64,000 bases of DNA from positions 124,001 to 188,000 of the forward strand of contig NZ_VMNK01000006.1 of NCBI RefSeq assembly GCF_007625155.1. The letters run 5' to 3'. This DNA is from Denitromonas halophila. GTDB taxonomy: Bacteria; Pseudomonadota; Gammaproteobacteria; Burkholderiales; Rhodocyclaceae. Position 1 is the stretch's first letter. Every line of letters begins with the position of its first letter. The notes below the pieces were generated by a model. The model saw nothing but the letters and a program-made list of their open reading frames with translations, did not search any database and had not been told where the DNA came from. Made by a program: the position numbers and the translations under genes. This document shows, piece after piece, positions 32,933-41,630 of this stretch.

Positions 32933-34336
32933 ATGCAGTGGCTGGCGATTCATTTTTTCCGACTCCCCGTCGAGGTGCTGGCGCTGCCCGCGCCGGCCGC
33001 TGCCATTGCGCAGCAGCGCATCGTGGCGGCCGATGCCGCGGCGGCCGAGGCCGGCATCCGCCCCGGCCAGCGTCTGGCCGACGCTCTCGCCCTGCTGCCC
33101 GGCCTGCGCCCGCATGAACGCCAGGCCGAACGCGAACTCGCCGCGCTCGAATCGCTGGCCTGCTGGGCCGGCAACTTCACCCCAACAGTCAGCCTCGCCC
33201 CGCCCGACACCTTGCTGCTCGAAATCGGCGGCTGCCTGCAATTGTTTGGCGGGCTGACCCCGCTGCTGGGCAAGATCCGCGACGGCGCCGAGTCGCAAGG
33301 GCTGAGCCTGCGCCTGGGCCTCGCCCCCACGCCACTGGCCGCGCGCTGGCTGACCCACGCCGACAGCATCACCGAACACTGGCAAGCCGCGCTCGCCACT
33401 TTGCCGGTCGAGGTGCTTGGCCTCAATGACGCCGCCGAGCGCCGGCTACACGCCCTCGGCCTGCGCACGCTGGCGCAGCTCTTCGCCCTGCCCGGCGCCA
33501 CCGTTGGCCACCGCTTCGGCAAAGCCCTGCCGCTGCAACTGGCACGCGCACGCGGCGAGCTGCCCGACCCGCAGCCGCCCTTCGCCTTCCCCGAGCGCTT
33601 CGTCCAGCGGCTTGAGCTGCCGGCCAAGGTCGAGGTCGCCGATCATCTGCTCTTCGCCGCCCGCCGCCTGCTGATGGCGCTGGCCGGCTGGCTGCAGGCG
33701 CGCATGCTCGGCATCACCACCTGCACCCTGGTGCTCGACCATGAAGACATCCCCGCCACGCACCTGCCCCTTGGCTTTGCCTCGCCCACCCGCGACGCCG
33801 AGCGCCTGATCCGCGTCGCCCGCGAGCAGCTCGAACGCCACCGCCTCGCCGCCCCGGTCACCGAGCTGCACCTGCAGGCCGACGCGCCGCAGGCGATGGC
33901 CGGCAGCAGCGTGGCGCTGTTCGGCCAGCACGACGCCGGCAACATCGCGCCGGTTATCGAACGCCTGCGCGCCCGCCTCGGCGACGCCGCCGTGCATGGC
34001 CTGGCGGCGCACGACGACCACCGCCCCGAGTGCGCCACCCGCGCCGTGCCCTGGCCCGAGCCCAAAGATGCGCCCGACACCGCCTCGCCGCCACGTCCAC
34101 TGTGGCTGCAAGCCCAGCCGCAGTCACTGCACGAAGTCGCCGGCCGGCCCACCTACGCCGGCGCCGCGCTCAATCTGCTGACCCGCGCCGAACGCCTGGA
34201 GAGCGGCTGGTGGGATCAGGACGAAGCCACCGGCGACCTGCGCCGCGACTACTTTGTCGCCACCACCGCGCAGGGCGCGTGGCTGTGGATCTACCGCGAC
34301 GCCCAAGGCTGGTGGCTGCATGGCCAGTTCGCTTGA
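32933..34336 (+). CDS. imuB: ImuB, Y-family polymerase-like adaptor
   Basis: A 467-residue Y-family protein (MQWLAIHFFRLPVEVLALPA). It has the palm-finger-thumb organisation but, as known for ImuB, the first catalytic Asp position (D-x-D in active Pol IV) is replaced here by HFFRLP, so it is expected to be catalytically inactive and to serve as a bridge between DnaE2 and the beta clamp. The C-terminus is long and Arg-rich. Overlaps dnaE2 by 17 bases. Confidence 0.91.
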   Translation: MQWLAIHFFRLPVEVLALPAPAAAIAQQRIVAADAAAAEAGIRPGQRLADALALLPGLRPHERQAERELAALESLACWAGNFTPTVSLAPPDTLLLEIGGCLQLFGGLTPLLGKIRDGAESQGLSLRLGLAPTPLAARWLTHADSITEHWQAALATLPVEVLGLNDAAERRLHALGLRTLAQLFALPGATVGHRFGKALPLQLARARGELPDPQPPFAFPERFVQRLELPAKVEVADHLLFAARRLLMALAGWLQARMLGITTCTLVLDHEDIPATHLPLGFASPTRDAERLIRVAREQLERHRLAAPVTELHLQADAPQAMAGSSVALFGQHDAGNIAPVIERLRARLGDAAVHGLAAHDDHRPECATRAVPWPEPKDAPDTASPPRPLWLQAQPQSLHEVAGRPTYAGAALNLLTRAERLESGWWDQDEATGDLRRDYFVATTAQGAWLWIYRDAQGWWLHGQFA

Positions 34337-37300
34337 TTCGGCAAAACGGGCACCGCGGCCGGCCTTCGCCGAGCTGCACTGCGTGTCCAACTACAGCTTT
34401 CTGCGCGGCGCCTCGCACCCGGAGGAGCTGGTCGAGCGCGCCTGGCAGTTGGGCTATCGCGGCCTGGCGATCACCGACGAATGCTCGCTGGCCGGCGCCG
34501 TGCGCGCGCACGAAGGCCTCAAGCTGGCAGCCGAAAAATTCAACGCGGACCCGGCCGATTTCAAACTCATCTACGGCGCCGAATTCACCCTCGCCTGCGG
34601 GCTGAAGCTGGTGGTGCTGGCCTGCAACCGCGCCGGCTACGGCAACCTCTCGGCGCTCATCACGCTCGGCCGCCGCCGCGCCGACAAGGGCGACTACCAC
34701 CTCACCCGCGGCGACATCGACGCCCTCGCCCCCGCCGCCGCGCTGCCCGACTGCCTCGCGATCTGGCTGCCGCACGAGGCTGCCACCGAGGTAGACGCGC
34801 GCTGGTTTGCCGAGCGCTTTGCCGGCCGTGGCTGGGTCGGCGTCGAGCTGCACAGCGGGCCGGACGACACCGCCCGCCTCGCCCGCCTGCGTGCCCTGGC
34901 CGACGCGGCAGCCCTGCCGCTGGTAGCCGCCGGCGATGTGCACATGCACCGCCGCCACCGCCGCCCGCTGCAAGACACGCTCACCGCGCTGCGCCACAAA
35001 GTCACGGTGTTCGACGCCGGCCGGCGGCTCTTCCCAAACGCCGAGCGTCACCTGCGCCACCCGCTGCGCCTCGCCCGGCTCTACCCGCCCGAGCTACTCG
35101 CCGAGACTACCCGCATCGCCGATCGCTGCCAGTTTTCACTCAGCGAGCTGCGCTACGAATACCCGCAAGAGATCGTCCCCGCCGGCGACACCGCCACCAC
35201 GTATCTGCGCCGCCTCACCGAGGCCGGGCTGCTCACCCGCTACCCCGACGGCGTGCCCGCCGAGGTGGCCCGCACCGCCCACAAGGAGCTCGCGCTCATC
35301 GCCGAGCTGCGCTACGAGCCCTTCTTTTTGACGGTGTACGACCTCGTCTGCTTCGCGCGCGGCGAGGGCATCCTGTGTCAGGGGCGGGGCTCGGCAGCCA
35401 ACTCGGTGGTGTGTTTCGCGCTCGGCATCACCGAGGTCGACCCGCAGCGCGCCTCGCTATTGTTTGAGCGTTTCCTCTCGCGCGAACGCGGCGAAGCACC
35501 CGACATCGATGTCGACTTCGAGCACGAGCGGCGCGAAATCGTCATCCAGTACATCTACCGCAAATACGGGCGCGAGCGCGCCGCGCTGGCCGCCACCGTC
35601 ATCCGCTACCGCACCCGCGGCGCGCTGCGCGACGTGGGCCGCGCGCTCGGCTTCAGCCCCGAGCAGATCAGCGCGCTCACCCGCTCCATGGCCTGGTGGG
35701 ACAAGCGCGACCAGCTGCCCCACCGCCTGCGCGAGATCGGCCTCGACCCCGCCAGCCCGCGCGTGTCCAAATGGCTGGCGCTCACCGAGCAACTCGTCGG
35801 CACGCCGCGCCACCTGTCGCAGCACGTCGGCGGCTTCATCATCTCCGACGGCCCGCTGGCGCGGCTGGTGCCGGTCGAAAACGCCGCCATGGCCGAGCGC
35901 TCCGTCATCCAGTGGGACAAGGAAGACCTCGAATCGCTCGGCCTGCTCAAGGTCGACGTGCTGGCGCTGGGCATGCTCTCGGTCATCCGCCGCGCGCTCG
36001 ATCTGGTCAGCCAGCGGCGCGGCACGCCGGTGACGATGGCGGACATCCCCGCCGCCGACCCCGCCACCTTCGAAGCCCTGTGCAATGCCGACTCCATCGG
36101 CGTGTTTCAGGTCGAATCGCGCGCGCAAATGAGCATGCTGCCGCGCCTCAAGCCGCGCCAGTTCTACGATCTGGTGGTGCAGGTCGCCATCGTGCGGCCC
36201 GGCCCCATCCAGGGCGACATGGTCCATCCCTACCTCAGCCGACGAAACAACCCTGCCGAAGCCGCGCGCAAAATGGCCAAGCTGCCCGCCGCCGTGCGCG
36301 CCGTGCTCGAACGCACGCTGGGCGTACCGATCTTTCAGGAGCAAGTCATGAAGCTGGCCGAAGTGGCCGCCGGCTTCACCCCCGGCGAGGCCGACGAGCT
36401 GCGCCGCGCCATGGCCTCGTGGCGGCGCAAAGGCCACATGCAGCAGTTCAAGGACAAGCTGCGCGACGGCATGGCCGAGCGCGGCTACACGCAAGAGTTT
36501 GCCGACGCCCTGTGCCGGCAGATCGAAGGCTTTGGCGAATACGGCTTCCCCGAATCGCACGCCGCCAGCTTCGCCCTGCTCGCCTACGCCTCCGCCTGGC
36601 TCAAGTGGCACGAGCCCGAAGCCTTCCTGTGCGCCCTGCTCAACAGCCAGCCCATGGGCTTCTACCGCCCCGCCCAACTCGTGCACGACGCCCAGCGCCA
36701 CGGCGTGCGCGTGCGCCCGGTCGACGTCACCCGCAGCACCTGGGACAGCACGCTCGAAGCCACCGGCGCCCTGCACGAACGCCCCGCCGTGCGCCTCGGC
36801 CTGCGCGAAATCGCCGGCCTCAGCCACGCCACCGGCGCCCGCATCGACACCGCCCGCGCCCAGGCGCCCTTCACCTCGCTGCACGACCTCGCCCACCGCG
36901 CCGACCTGAGCCGCGCCGACCTCGACCGCCTCGCCGCCGCCGACGCCCTCAAAGCCCTCAGCGGCCACCGCCGCGCTGCGCTGTGGCAAACCAGCGGCCT
37001 GCACCGCCAGGGCGACCTCTTCGACACCGCCCCGCCGCAAGAAGCCGCCGTGAGCCTGCCCGAAGCCAGCGAAGGCGAAACCATCCTCACCGACTACGCC
37101 AGCCTCGGCTTCAGCCTCGGCCGCCACCCCCTCGCCCTGCTGCGCGAGCGCCTCACCGAGCGCCGCTTCCTCCCCGCGGACACCCTCCAGCACCTCCCCC
37201 ACGCCGCCCTCGTGCGCGCCGCCGGCATCGTCACCTGCCGCCAGCGCCCCGGCACCGCCAGCGGCATCGTCTTCGTCACCCTCGAAGACGAAACCGGCAT

Positions 37301-37487
37301 GAGCAACATCGTCGTCTACTCCGACCTCGCCGAACGCCAACGCCAGATCCTCCTCGGCGCCCGCCTCCTCGGCGTCTACGGCCAGCTCCAACGCGAAGGC
37401 CGCGTCGTGCATGTGCTGGCGAAACGACTGGTGGATTTGACGGACTGGATGGCGGAGCTGACGACGCAGAGTCGGGATTTTCATTGA
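34320..37487 (+). CDS. dnaE2: DnaE2 error-prone DNA polymerase III alpha
   Basis: A 1055-residue C-family polymerase, shorter than DnaE1. N-terminal PHP domain (ELHCVSNYSFLRGASHPEEL; H-x-H-type residues), palm motif with PDIDVDFEHERREIVIQYIY (catalytic aspartates), GRGSAANS, and a C-terminal OB-fold (GIVTCRQRPGTASGIVFVTL). The start at 34320 is preferred because the longer frame begins inside imuB. It copies past lesions with mutagenesis when ImuA/B are present. Order imuA-imuB-dnaE2 is the standard cassette in proteobacteria without UmuDC. Confidence 0.95.
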   Translation: MASSLDSAKRAPRPAFAELHCVSNYSFLRGASHPEELVERAWQLGYRGLAITDECSLAGAVRAHEGLKLAAEKFNADPADFKLIYGAEFTLACGLKLVVLACNRAGYGNLSALITLGRRRADKGDYHLTRGDIDALAPAAALPDCLAIWLPHEAATEVDARWFAERFAGRGWVGVELHSGPDDTARLARLRALADAAALPLVAAGDVHMHRRHRRPLQDTLTALRHKVTVFDAGRRLFPNAERHLRHPLRLARLYPPELLAETTRIADRCQFSLSELRYEYPQEIVPAGDTATTYLRRLTEAGLLTRYPDGVPAEVARTAHKELALIAELRYEPFFLTVYDLVCFARGEGILCQGRGSAANSVVCFALGITEVDPQRASLLFERFLSRERGEAPDIDVDFEHERREIVIQYIYRKYGRERAALAATVIRYRTRGALRDVGRALGFSPEQISALTRSMAWWDKRDQLPHRLREIGLDPASPRVSKWLALTEQLVGTPRHLSQHVGGFIISDGPLARLVPVENAAMAERSVIQWDKEDLESLGLLKVDVLALGMLSVIRRALDLVSQRRGTPVTMADIPAADPATFEALCNADSIGVFQVESRAQMSMLPRLKPRQFYDLVVQVAIVRPGPIQGDMVHPYLSRRNNPAEAARKMAKLPAAVRAVLERTLGVPIFQEQVMKLAEVAAGFTPGEADELRRAMASWRRKGHMQQFKDKLRDGMAERGYTQEFADALCRQIEGFGEYGFPESHAASFALLAYASAWLKWHEPEAFLCALLNSQPMGFYRPAQLVHDAQRHGVRVRPVDVTRSTWDSTLEATGALHERPAVRLGLREIAGLSHATGARIDTARAQAPFTSLHDLAHRADLSRADLDRLAAADALKALSGHRRAALWQTSGLHRQGDLFDTAPPQEAAVSLPEASEGETILTDYASLGFSLGRHPLALLRERLTERRFLPADTLQHLPHAALVRAAGIVTCRQRPGTASGIVFVTLEDETGMSNIVVYSDLAERQRQILLGARLLGVYGQLQREGRVVHVLAKRLVDLTDWMAELTTQSRDFH

Positions 37488-37827
37488 GAGAGGGGTGTAG
37501 ATCGGCAGAGCCTGCCGGCGGGGGAGACGCCAGAACAACCGCACTCGCTCGCCAACCATGACGCGGGGGTGGCGCCTTCCATATGGAATGGTGTAGCGTT
37601 CGTGCTATCCGGCGTGGCGGTGAAGACGTGTCGATCTTGGTGCGCGTGACGTTGCGAAGAGTCGTGGCCTGCACCCGACTTCTCGAAAATGCCGAATTTC
37701 ACAACTTCAGCCTAGCCTTCGCGCCGGCACCTTTCTGTCGCGTCTTTGCCCCAATCATTCCACTGAGCCAACGAAAAATTTCATAACCCGGTGACTTCGC
37801 ACGATAGATCTAGGTTTGGAGAACACA
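37488..37827. other. junction between dnaE2 and the AT-rich FRG/DUF262 island
   Basis: 340 bp with no convincing gene. It contains a perfect 12-bp palindrome TTCCATATGGAA (37577-37588). Base composition shifts from GC-rich host DNA to AT-rich after about 37,680. GGAG at 37818-37821 serves the FRG gene. Confidence 0.5.
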
Positions 37828-38574
37828 TTGAATCAACGCGAGATAACATCTTTACAGTCATTGCTGGAGGCGCTCGGCGAAGACAATGATGGGTATACAG
37901 GTGCCGTCTGGTATCGAGGTCAAGCCAGGGCGGAATGGACGCTCACACCCGGATACGTACGACTGGAAACCCCCCCTTCAGAAGCGACGCTCCTAAAACG
38001 CTTCAAACAAAGCGCGGCCATGCTTATCGAAATGGCTCCACGCGAGTCTTTTGATTGGCTTTTCCTAATGCAGCACTACGGAGTGCCGACACGTCTTCTT
38101 GACTGGAGTGAAAGCCCGCTTGTTGGGCTATATTTTGCGGTGGAGGATCTCGTCAACGATCCCGATCACGACGGCTCACTGTGGTTACTTCGCCCTTCCG
38201 AGCTAAACAAGAATGCACGTATAAACAACCGAGATGAAGAAGGTTACATTCCTTCTTTCGAAGACGAAGAGTTGCAGAACTACTCCGTAGAAAGCCTAGC
38301 TCAGAATCGCAGAATTCAACTTCTACCCGTCGCAACAATTGCGACCAGAAACAATGCACGAATTCAAGCACAGCTCGGTGTATTCACAATTCATCACCAT
38401 GAAAACACTCCCATTGAAGAAGTCGGCGACTCGACTCATGTTATCAAATACGTCATCCCAAAATCCGCAAAGCCGCTCATATACAAGCAGCTACAACTTC
38501 TCGGATTTAGCAGATTTCAACTTTTCCCTGAACTTGCAAGTATTGGGGCGATCATCAAGGGTGGTATCCAATGA
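37828..38574 (+). CDS. FRG domain-containing protein
   Basis: A 248-residue FRG-domain protein. Family motifs: WYRGQARAEWTLTPGYVRLE (the Y/F-R-G core) and HYGVPTRLLDWSESPLVGLYFAVEDL. The TTG at 37828 is chosen because GGAG is 6 bases upstream; an in-frame TTG at 37816 lacks a site. FRG proteins turn up in bacterial defence islands, role unknown. Base composition is much lower in GC than either neighbour (about 48% by eye), and it overlaps the next gene by 4 bases (ATGA), so the two work as a unit. Confidence 0.88.
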   Translation: MNQREITSLQSLLEALGEDNDGYTGAVWYRGQARAEWTLTPGYVRLETPPSEATLLKRFKQSAAMLIEMAPRESFDWLFLMQHYGVPTRLLDWSESPLVGLYFAVEDLVNDPDHDGSLWLLRPSELNKNARINNRDEEGYIPSFEDEELQNYSVESLAQNRRIQLLPVATIATRNNARIQAQLGVFTIHHHENTPIEEVGDSTHVIKYVIPKSAKPLIYKQLQLLGFSRFQLFPELASIGAIIKGGIQ

Positions 38575-39647
38575 GCTACATCGAAACTTTTGCCCTCAAA
38601 AATAGCACCATAATGCTTCTATATTCTGAAAAAGAGGAAATACAACTTGATCCTCAATATCAAAGAATGGGCGGAGTGTGGACAAAGGAAAAAAAGCAGC
38701 TTCTCATTGATTCAATACTGAACGACTACGATGTTCCCAAGCTATATTTTCACGAATTCTCAAGAGATCAAAAAGCAGCAACCGGGTCGTCCTATGCTGT
38801 AGTTGATGGCCGTCAACGGCTGCAAACCATCTGGGATTTTATCGATGGCCGCTTTCCGCTTTCCCAGGATTTTGAGTTCCAAAGAGACGATTCGATAAAC
38901 CTCGCCGGGCTCACGTATGAAGACATTGCCAAGGCTCACCCAAAAATCCGGATTGCATTCGACTCTTTTGTACTTCCAGTTGTTGGCATCAGAACGGACG
39001 ATGAAGACCTAATCGAAGACATGTTCTCACGACTCAATGAGGCGGTTCCACTAAATGCAGCAGAAAAGAGGAATGCGATTGGCGGCGATTTGGTAGCGGC
39101 GATTCGCGACATTGCAGCCTCCGATCTTTTTTTTCGTTGTGTGAAATTTGGCAACAATCGTTATCAACATCGTGAGGTTGCGGCCCGGATGCTACTTGTT
39201 GAGGAGAGCCTTAAAAGCACTGGCCGTTTAATCGACACAAAAAAGGTCTACCTAGATGCTTTAGCCAGAAACTATCACTCTGGAGAATCAGCGCACGTAG
39301 AAGAGCTGAGGCGTGCATCCGAGGAGGTCTCGCGCGCGATGTCTGGAACGTTTTCTGAAAAAGATGAACTACTACAGGCTCAGGGAAACATGATTGTGTA
39401 TTACCTTGTTTTTCGCGCTGGACTACGAACGAACGAAGTGCACAAAATAACCCGAAGAAAACTCCTTAGTTTCCGGGAGCGCCTCAGAGAAAACCGAATC
39501 ATGGCTGCCGAAGAGTACGCAGAATCATCATTTGAGCTTCTTGAATATGATCGATTGAGCCAGCAGGGCACTAACGACTCATCCAACATCAAAGAACGCT
39601 TCGGTATATTGGCAAAAGAGCTCGGTTTGAGTGCGATCGAAATCTAA
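38571..39647 (+). CDS. DUF262 protein, partner of FRG protein
   Basis: A 358-residue protein. Residues 25-85 contain the DUF262 signature (LDPQYQRMGGVWTKEKKQLL, VPKLYFHEF, VVDGRQRLQTIWDF): the D-G-x-Q-R motif of ParB/Srx-like NTP-binding folds, here DGRQR. Unlike GmrSD restriction proteins it has no DUF1524/HNH nuclease domain; the C-terminal 170 residues are helical with no recognised motif. AT-rich, codon use unlike the flanks (AAA, ATA, TTA common). Together with the FRG gene it forms a probable defence-type module. Confidence 0.88.
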   Translation: MSYIETFALKNSTIMLLYSEKEEIQLDPQYQRMGGVWTKEKKQLLIDSILNDYDVPKLYFHEFSRDQKAATGSSYAVVDGRQRLQTIWDFIDGRFPLSQDFEFQRDDSINLAGLTYEDIAKAHPKIRIAFDSFVLPVVGIRTDDEDLIEDMFSRLNEAVPLNAAEKRNAIGGDLVAAIRDIAASDLFFRCVKFGNNRYQHREVAARMLLVEESLKSTGRLIDTKKVYLDALARNYHSGESAHVEELRRASEEVSRAMSGTFSEKDELLQAQGNMIVYYLVFRAGLRTNEVHKITRRKLLSFRERLRENRIMAAEEYAESSFELLEYDRLSQQGTNDSSNIKERFGILAKELGLSAIEI

Positions 39648-39658
39648 CGATTAAGGTT

Positions 39659-39688
39659 AGATCGTGATCGCGAAGCGAGCCACGATCT
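39659..39688. repeat. nested hairpin after the FRG/DUF262 operon
   Basis: AGATCGTG pairs with CACGATCT 14 bases later, and the loop itself contains TCGC-GAA-GCGA. It lies 12 bp after the DUF262 stop. There is no T-run, so it may be an RNA-stabilising or REP-like element rather than a classic terminator. Confidence 0.45.
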
Positions 39689-39751
39689 GAACCGGTTGTT
39701 GGACCGACGTCCCCCCGGTTTTGAGTAGCAGCGGGCTTTAGAGTCCGTGGG

Positions 39752-39793
39752 TCAAGGTGCCGGGGTCAGGTTTTCAAGGTGCCGGGGTCAGGT
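39752..39793. repeat. tandem 20-bp repeat TCAAGGTGCCGGGGTCAGGT
   Basis: Two perfect copies at 39752-39771 and 39774-39793, spaced 22 bases start to start. The GTGCCGGGGTCAGGTCTTG motif is familiar from flanks of REP-associated (Y1) transposases in Burkholderiales and related bacteria, but no transposase gene is present here, so this is probably a non-autonomous remnant or integration scar next to the island. Confidence 0.6.
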
Positions 39794-39835
39794 CTTGAAA
39801 TACCACATCGCCATTAGTCAACCAACGAGAAGCCA

Positions 39836-40351
39836 GTGACCATCACCAAAGTGCAATCCCCCGACCAGATCTCCGCCGTAGCCAATCTGGCCCGCGAGAT
39901 ATGGACGGAGCACTACGCGCCGATCATCGGGCTGGCGCAGGTGGATTACATGTTGGCGACGTTCCAGAGTGAGCAGGCCATCGCGGGTCAGATTGCTGGC
40001 GGGTATACGTACTACCTGGTGACGCATGACGGGCAGTACGTCGGCTATTTGGCGCTTGTTGAGAACGCGGATGGCACCACGCTGATGATCAGCAAGATCT
40101 ATGTGACCAAGGCCGGACGCGGTGGTGGGTTTGGGCGAAAGCTGCTGGACTTTGCGGAGGACGTTTGCCGCGAGCGGCAGATTCCGGCGCTATGGCTGAC
40201 AGTGAACAAGAACAACACGGGCTCCGTCGCGTGGTACACCCGCATGGGGTTCAAGAACGCTGGGGCGATCGTTCAAGATATCGGGGCAGGATTCGTGATG
40301 GACGATTACCGGATGGAAAAGACGATCAGCTCGCACGCGCCGGGGGTCTGA
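39836..40351 (+). CDS. GNAT-family N-acetyltransferase
   Basis: A 171-residue GNAT acetyltransferase, GTG start at 39836. Acetyl-CoA motif A is ISKIYVTKAGRGGGFGRKLLDFAE (R-G-x-G-x-G/K type), motif B LWLTVNKNNTGSVAWYTRMG follows. Substrate unknown. Its last 60 codons are the parent of a decayed copy at 44374-44574. Following the repeat pair at 39752, it may have arrived with the island or be host. Confidence 0.9.
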   Translation: MTITKVQSPDQISAVANLAREIWTEHYAPIIGLAQVDYMLATFQSEQAIAGQIAGGYTYYLVTHDGQYVGYLALVENADGTTLMISKIYVTKAGRGGGFGRKLLDFAEDVCRERQIPALWLTVNKNNTGSVAWYTRMGFKNAGAIVQDIGAGFVMDDYRMEKTISSHAPGV

Positions 40352-40679
40352 GCAAAAAGCGGGGGAAAACCACGGTTTTTGGGCACGTGCGCCAAGGCCG
40401 ACGCACCTTCGATCAAAACGGGGGCCGCCGCTGTTTTTCACATTGCGTTCGGCACTGAATAGCGTTTTGCCCCACCCGTACAGGCGGTGCGTACTCACAC
40501 CAAGGCGGGCGGCACCTCGGCCACTGTCCGGCCGCTTCAATCCTGAAACTTTTCTGCGGTGCGTCGCGGCGACTTCTTCGTTTCGATGGATGCCTCGGTT
40601 GCGGCTCATTCGCAAGGCGGCGGAGAGTTCAGAAAGCCGAGGGGTGATTCACGGCGTCGGGCTGCGCCTGCCTTGACGA
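40352..40679. other. intergenic stretch after the GNAT gene
   Basis: 328 bp between GNAT and the convergent glutaminase gene. A small AAAACC-AC-GGTTTT hairpin (about 40368-40381) could end the GNAT transcript. Apart from GC-rich noise ORFs I see no gene or repeat. Confidence 0.45.
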
Positions 40680-41627
40680 TTAGAAGATCGACTTTTGCGT
40701 TAGCGAAGTGAGTGCTTCGAGCGCCAGCGAACCGGCCAGCGAGTTGCCCGACACCTCCAGCGCCGGCGACCACACGCAGATGCCGCACTCGCCCGGAATC
40801 AGCGCCACGATGCCGCCACCCACCCCGCTCTTGGCCGGCAGACCGACGCGGAAGGCGAAGTCGCCCGCCGCGTCATAGGTGCCGCAGGTGAGCATCAGGG
40901 CGTTGAGCCGCTTGGTCGGGCTGACGCCGAGCACCCGCTCGCCGGTGGCGGCGACGCAGCCATGGTTGGCCAGCAGGGTCATGGCGCGCGCCAGATCGAC
41001 ACAGCTCATTTCGATCGCGCACTGCCCGCAATAGGCGTCGAGCACCGCAGGCACCGGGCTGTGCAGATTGCCGAAGCTCTTCATCAGGTGCGCCATGGCC
41101 GCGTTGCGGTCCGAGCAGCCCAGCTCCGACAACGCCATGTGCCGGTCGAGGTTGAGCCCCGGGTTCGCCGACAGCTTGCGCAAGAATTCGAGCACTGCGT
41201 TGGCCGGCACCGCGAAGCGCTGGCACAGGATGTCGGTGATCACCAGCGCACCGGCGTTGATGAAGGGGTTGCGCGGCTTGCCGTGCTCGTATTCGAGCTG
41301 CACCAGCGAGTTGAAGGCCGAGCCCGAGGGCTCGCGCCCGACACGGGTCCACAGCGCATCGCCTTCGGCAGTGAGCGCCAGGATCAGGGCAAACAGTTTG
41401 GAGATGCTCTGGATCGAAAACGGCTGGCGCGCCGCACCGATCTCGAACACCTGGCCGTCGAGCCCGACGATGGCCATGCCGAACTGGTCGGGGCGCACCC
41501 GCGCCAGCTCGGGAATGTAGTCGGCCACCCGGCCCTGGCCGAGGATGGGCGTGACCTGCGCCAGAATCGCGTCGAGCGCGGCGGCGTAATCGGCGGGCCC
41601 GGCCGCCTCGGGGGGTGCCAGCGTCAT
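40680..41627 (-). CDS. glsA: glutaminase (GlsA/GlsB family)
   Basis: A 315-residue beta-lactamase-fold glutaminase hydrolysing glutamine to glutamate and ammonia. The Ser-x-x-Lys motif lies in FSIQSISK (Ser74 to Lys77), with the conserved FNSLVQLEYEHGKPRNPFIN and LPAKSGVGGGI blocks. Length is normal. The ATG at 41627 fits the family. It lies 3 bases after the DUF3422 gene, so the two are one operon, with a LysR gene divergent upstream. Confidence 0.94.
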   Translation of the reverse strand: MTLAPPEAAGPADYAAALDAILAQVTPILGQGRVADYIPELARVRPDQFGMAIVGLDGQVFEIGAARQPFSIQSISKLFALILALTAEGDALWTRVGREPSGSAFNSLVQLEYEHGKPRNPFINAGALVITDILCQRFAVPANAVLEFLRKLSANPGLNLDRHMALSELGCSDRNAAMAHLMKSFGNLHSPVPAVLDAYCGQCAIEMSCVDLARAMTLLANHGCVAATGERVLGVSPTKRLNALMLTCGTYDAAGDFAFRVGLPAKSGVGGGIVALIPGECGICVWSPALEVSGNSLAGSLALEALTSLTQKSIF

Positions 41628-41630
41628 CGC

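Noticed and set aside
32177-33385. 402-codon minus-strand ORF opposite imuA/imuB
   Set aside because: GC-rich shadow with repetitive Ala/Gly/Gln composition.
35457-37559. 700-codon minus-strand ORF opposite dnaE2
   Set aside because: Frame is a GC-skew shadow of the well-conserved dnaE2 gene; composition is repetitive and no domain is recognisable.
39659-39688. Rho-independent terminator after the DUF262 gene
   Set aside because: Hairpin is clear but lacks a T-run, so listed as a structured repeat instead.
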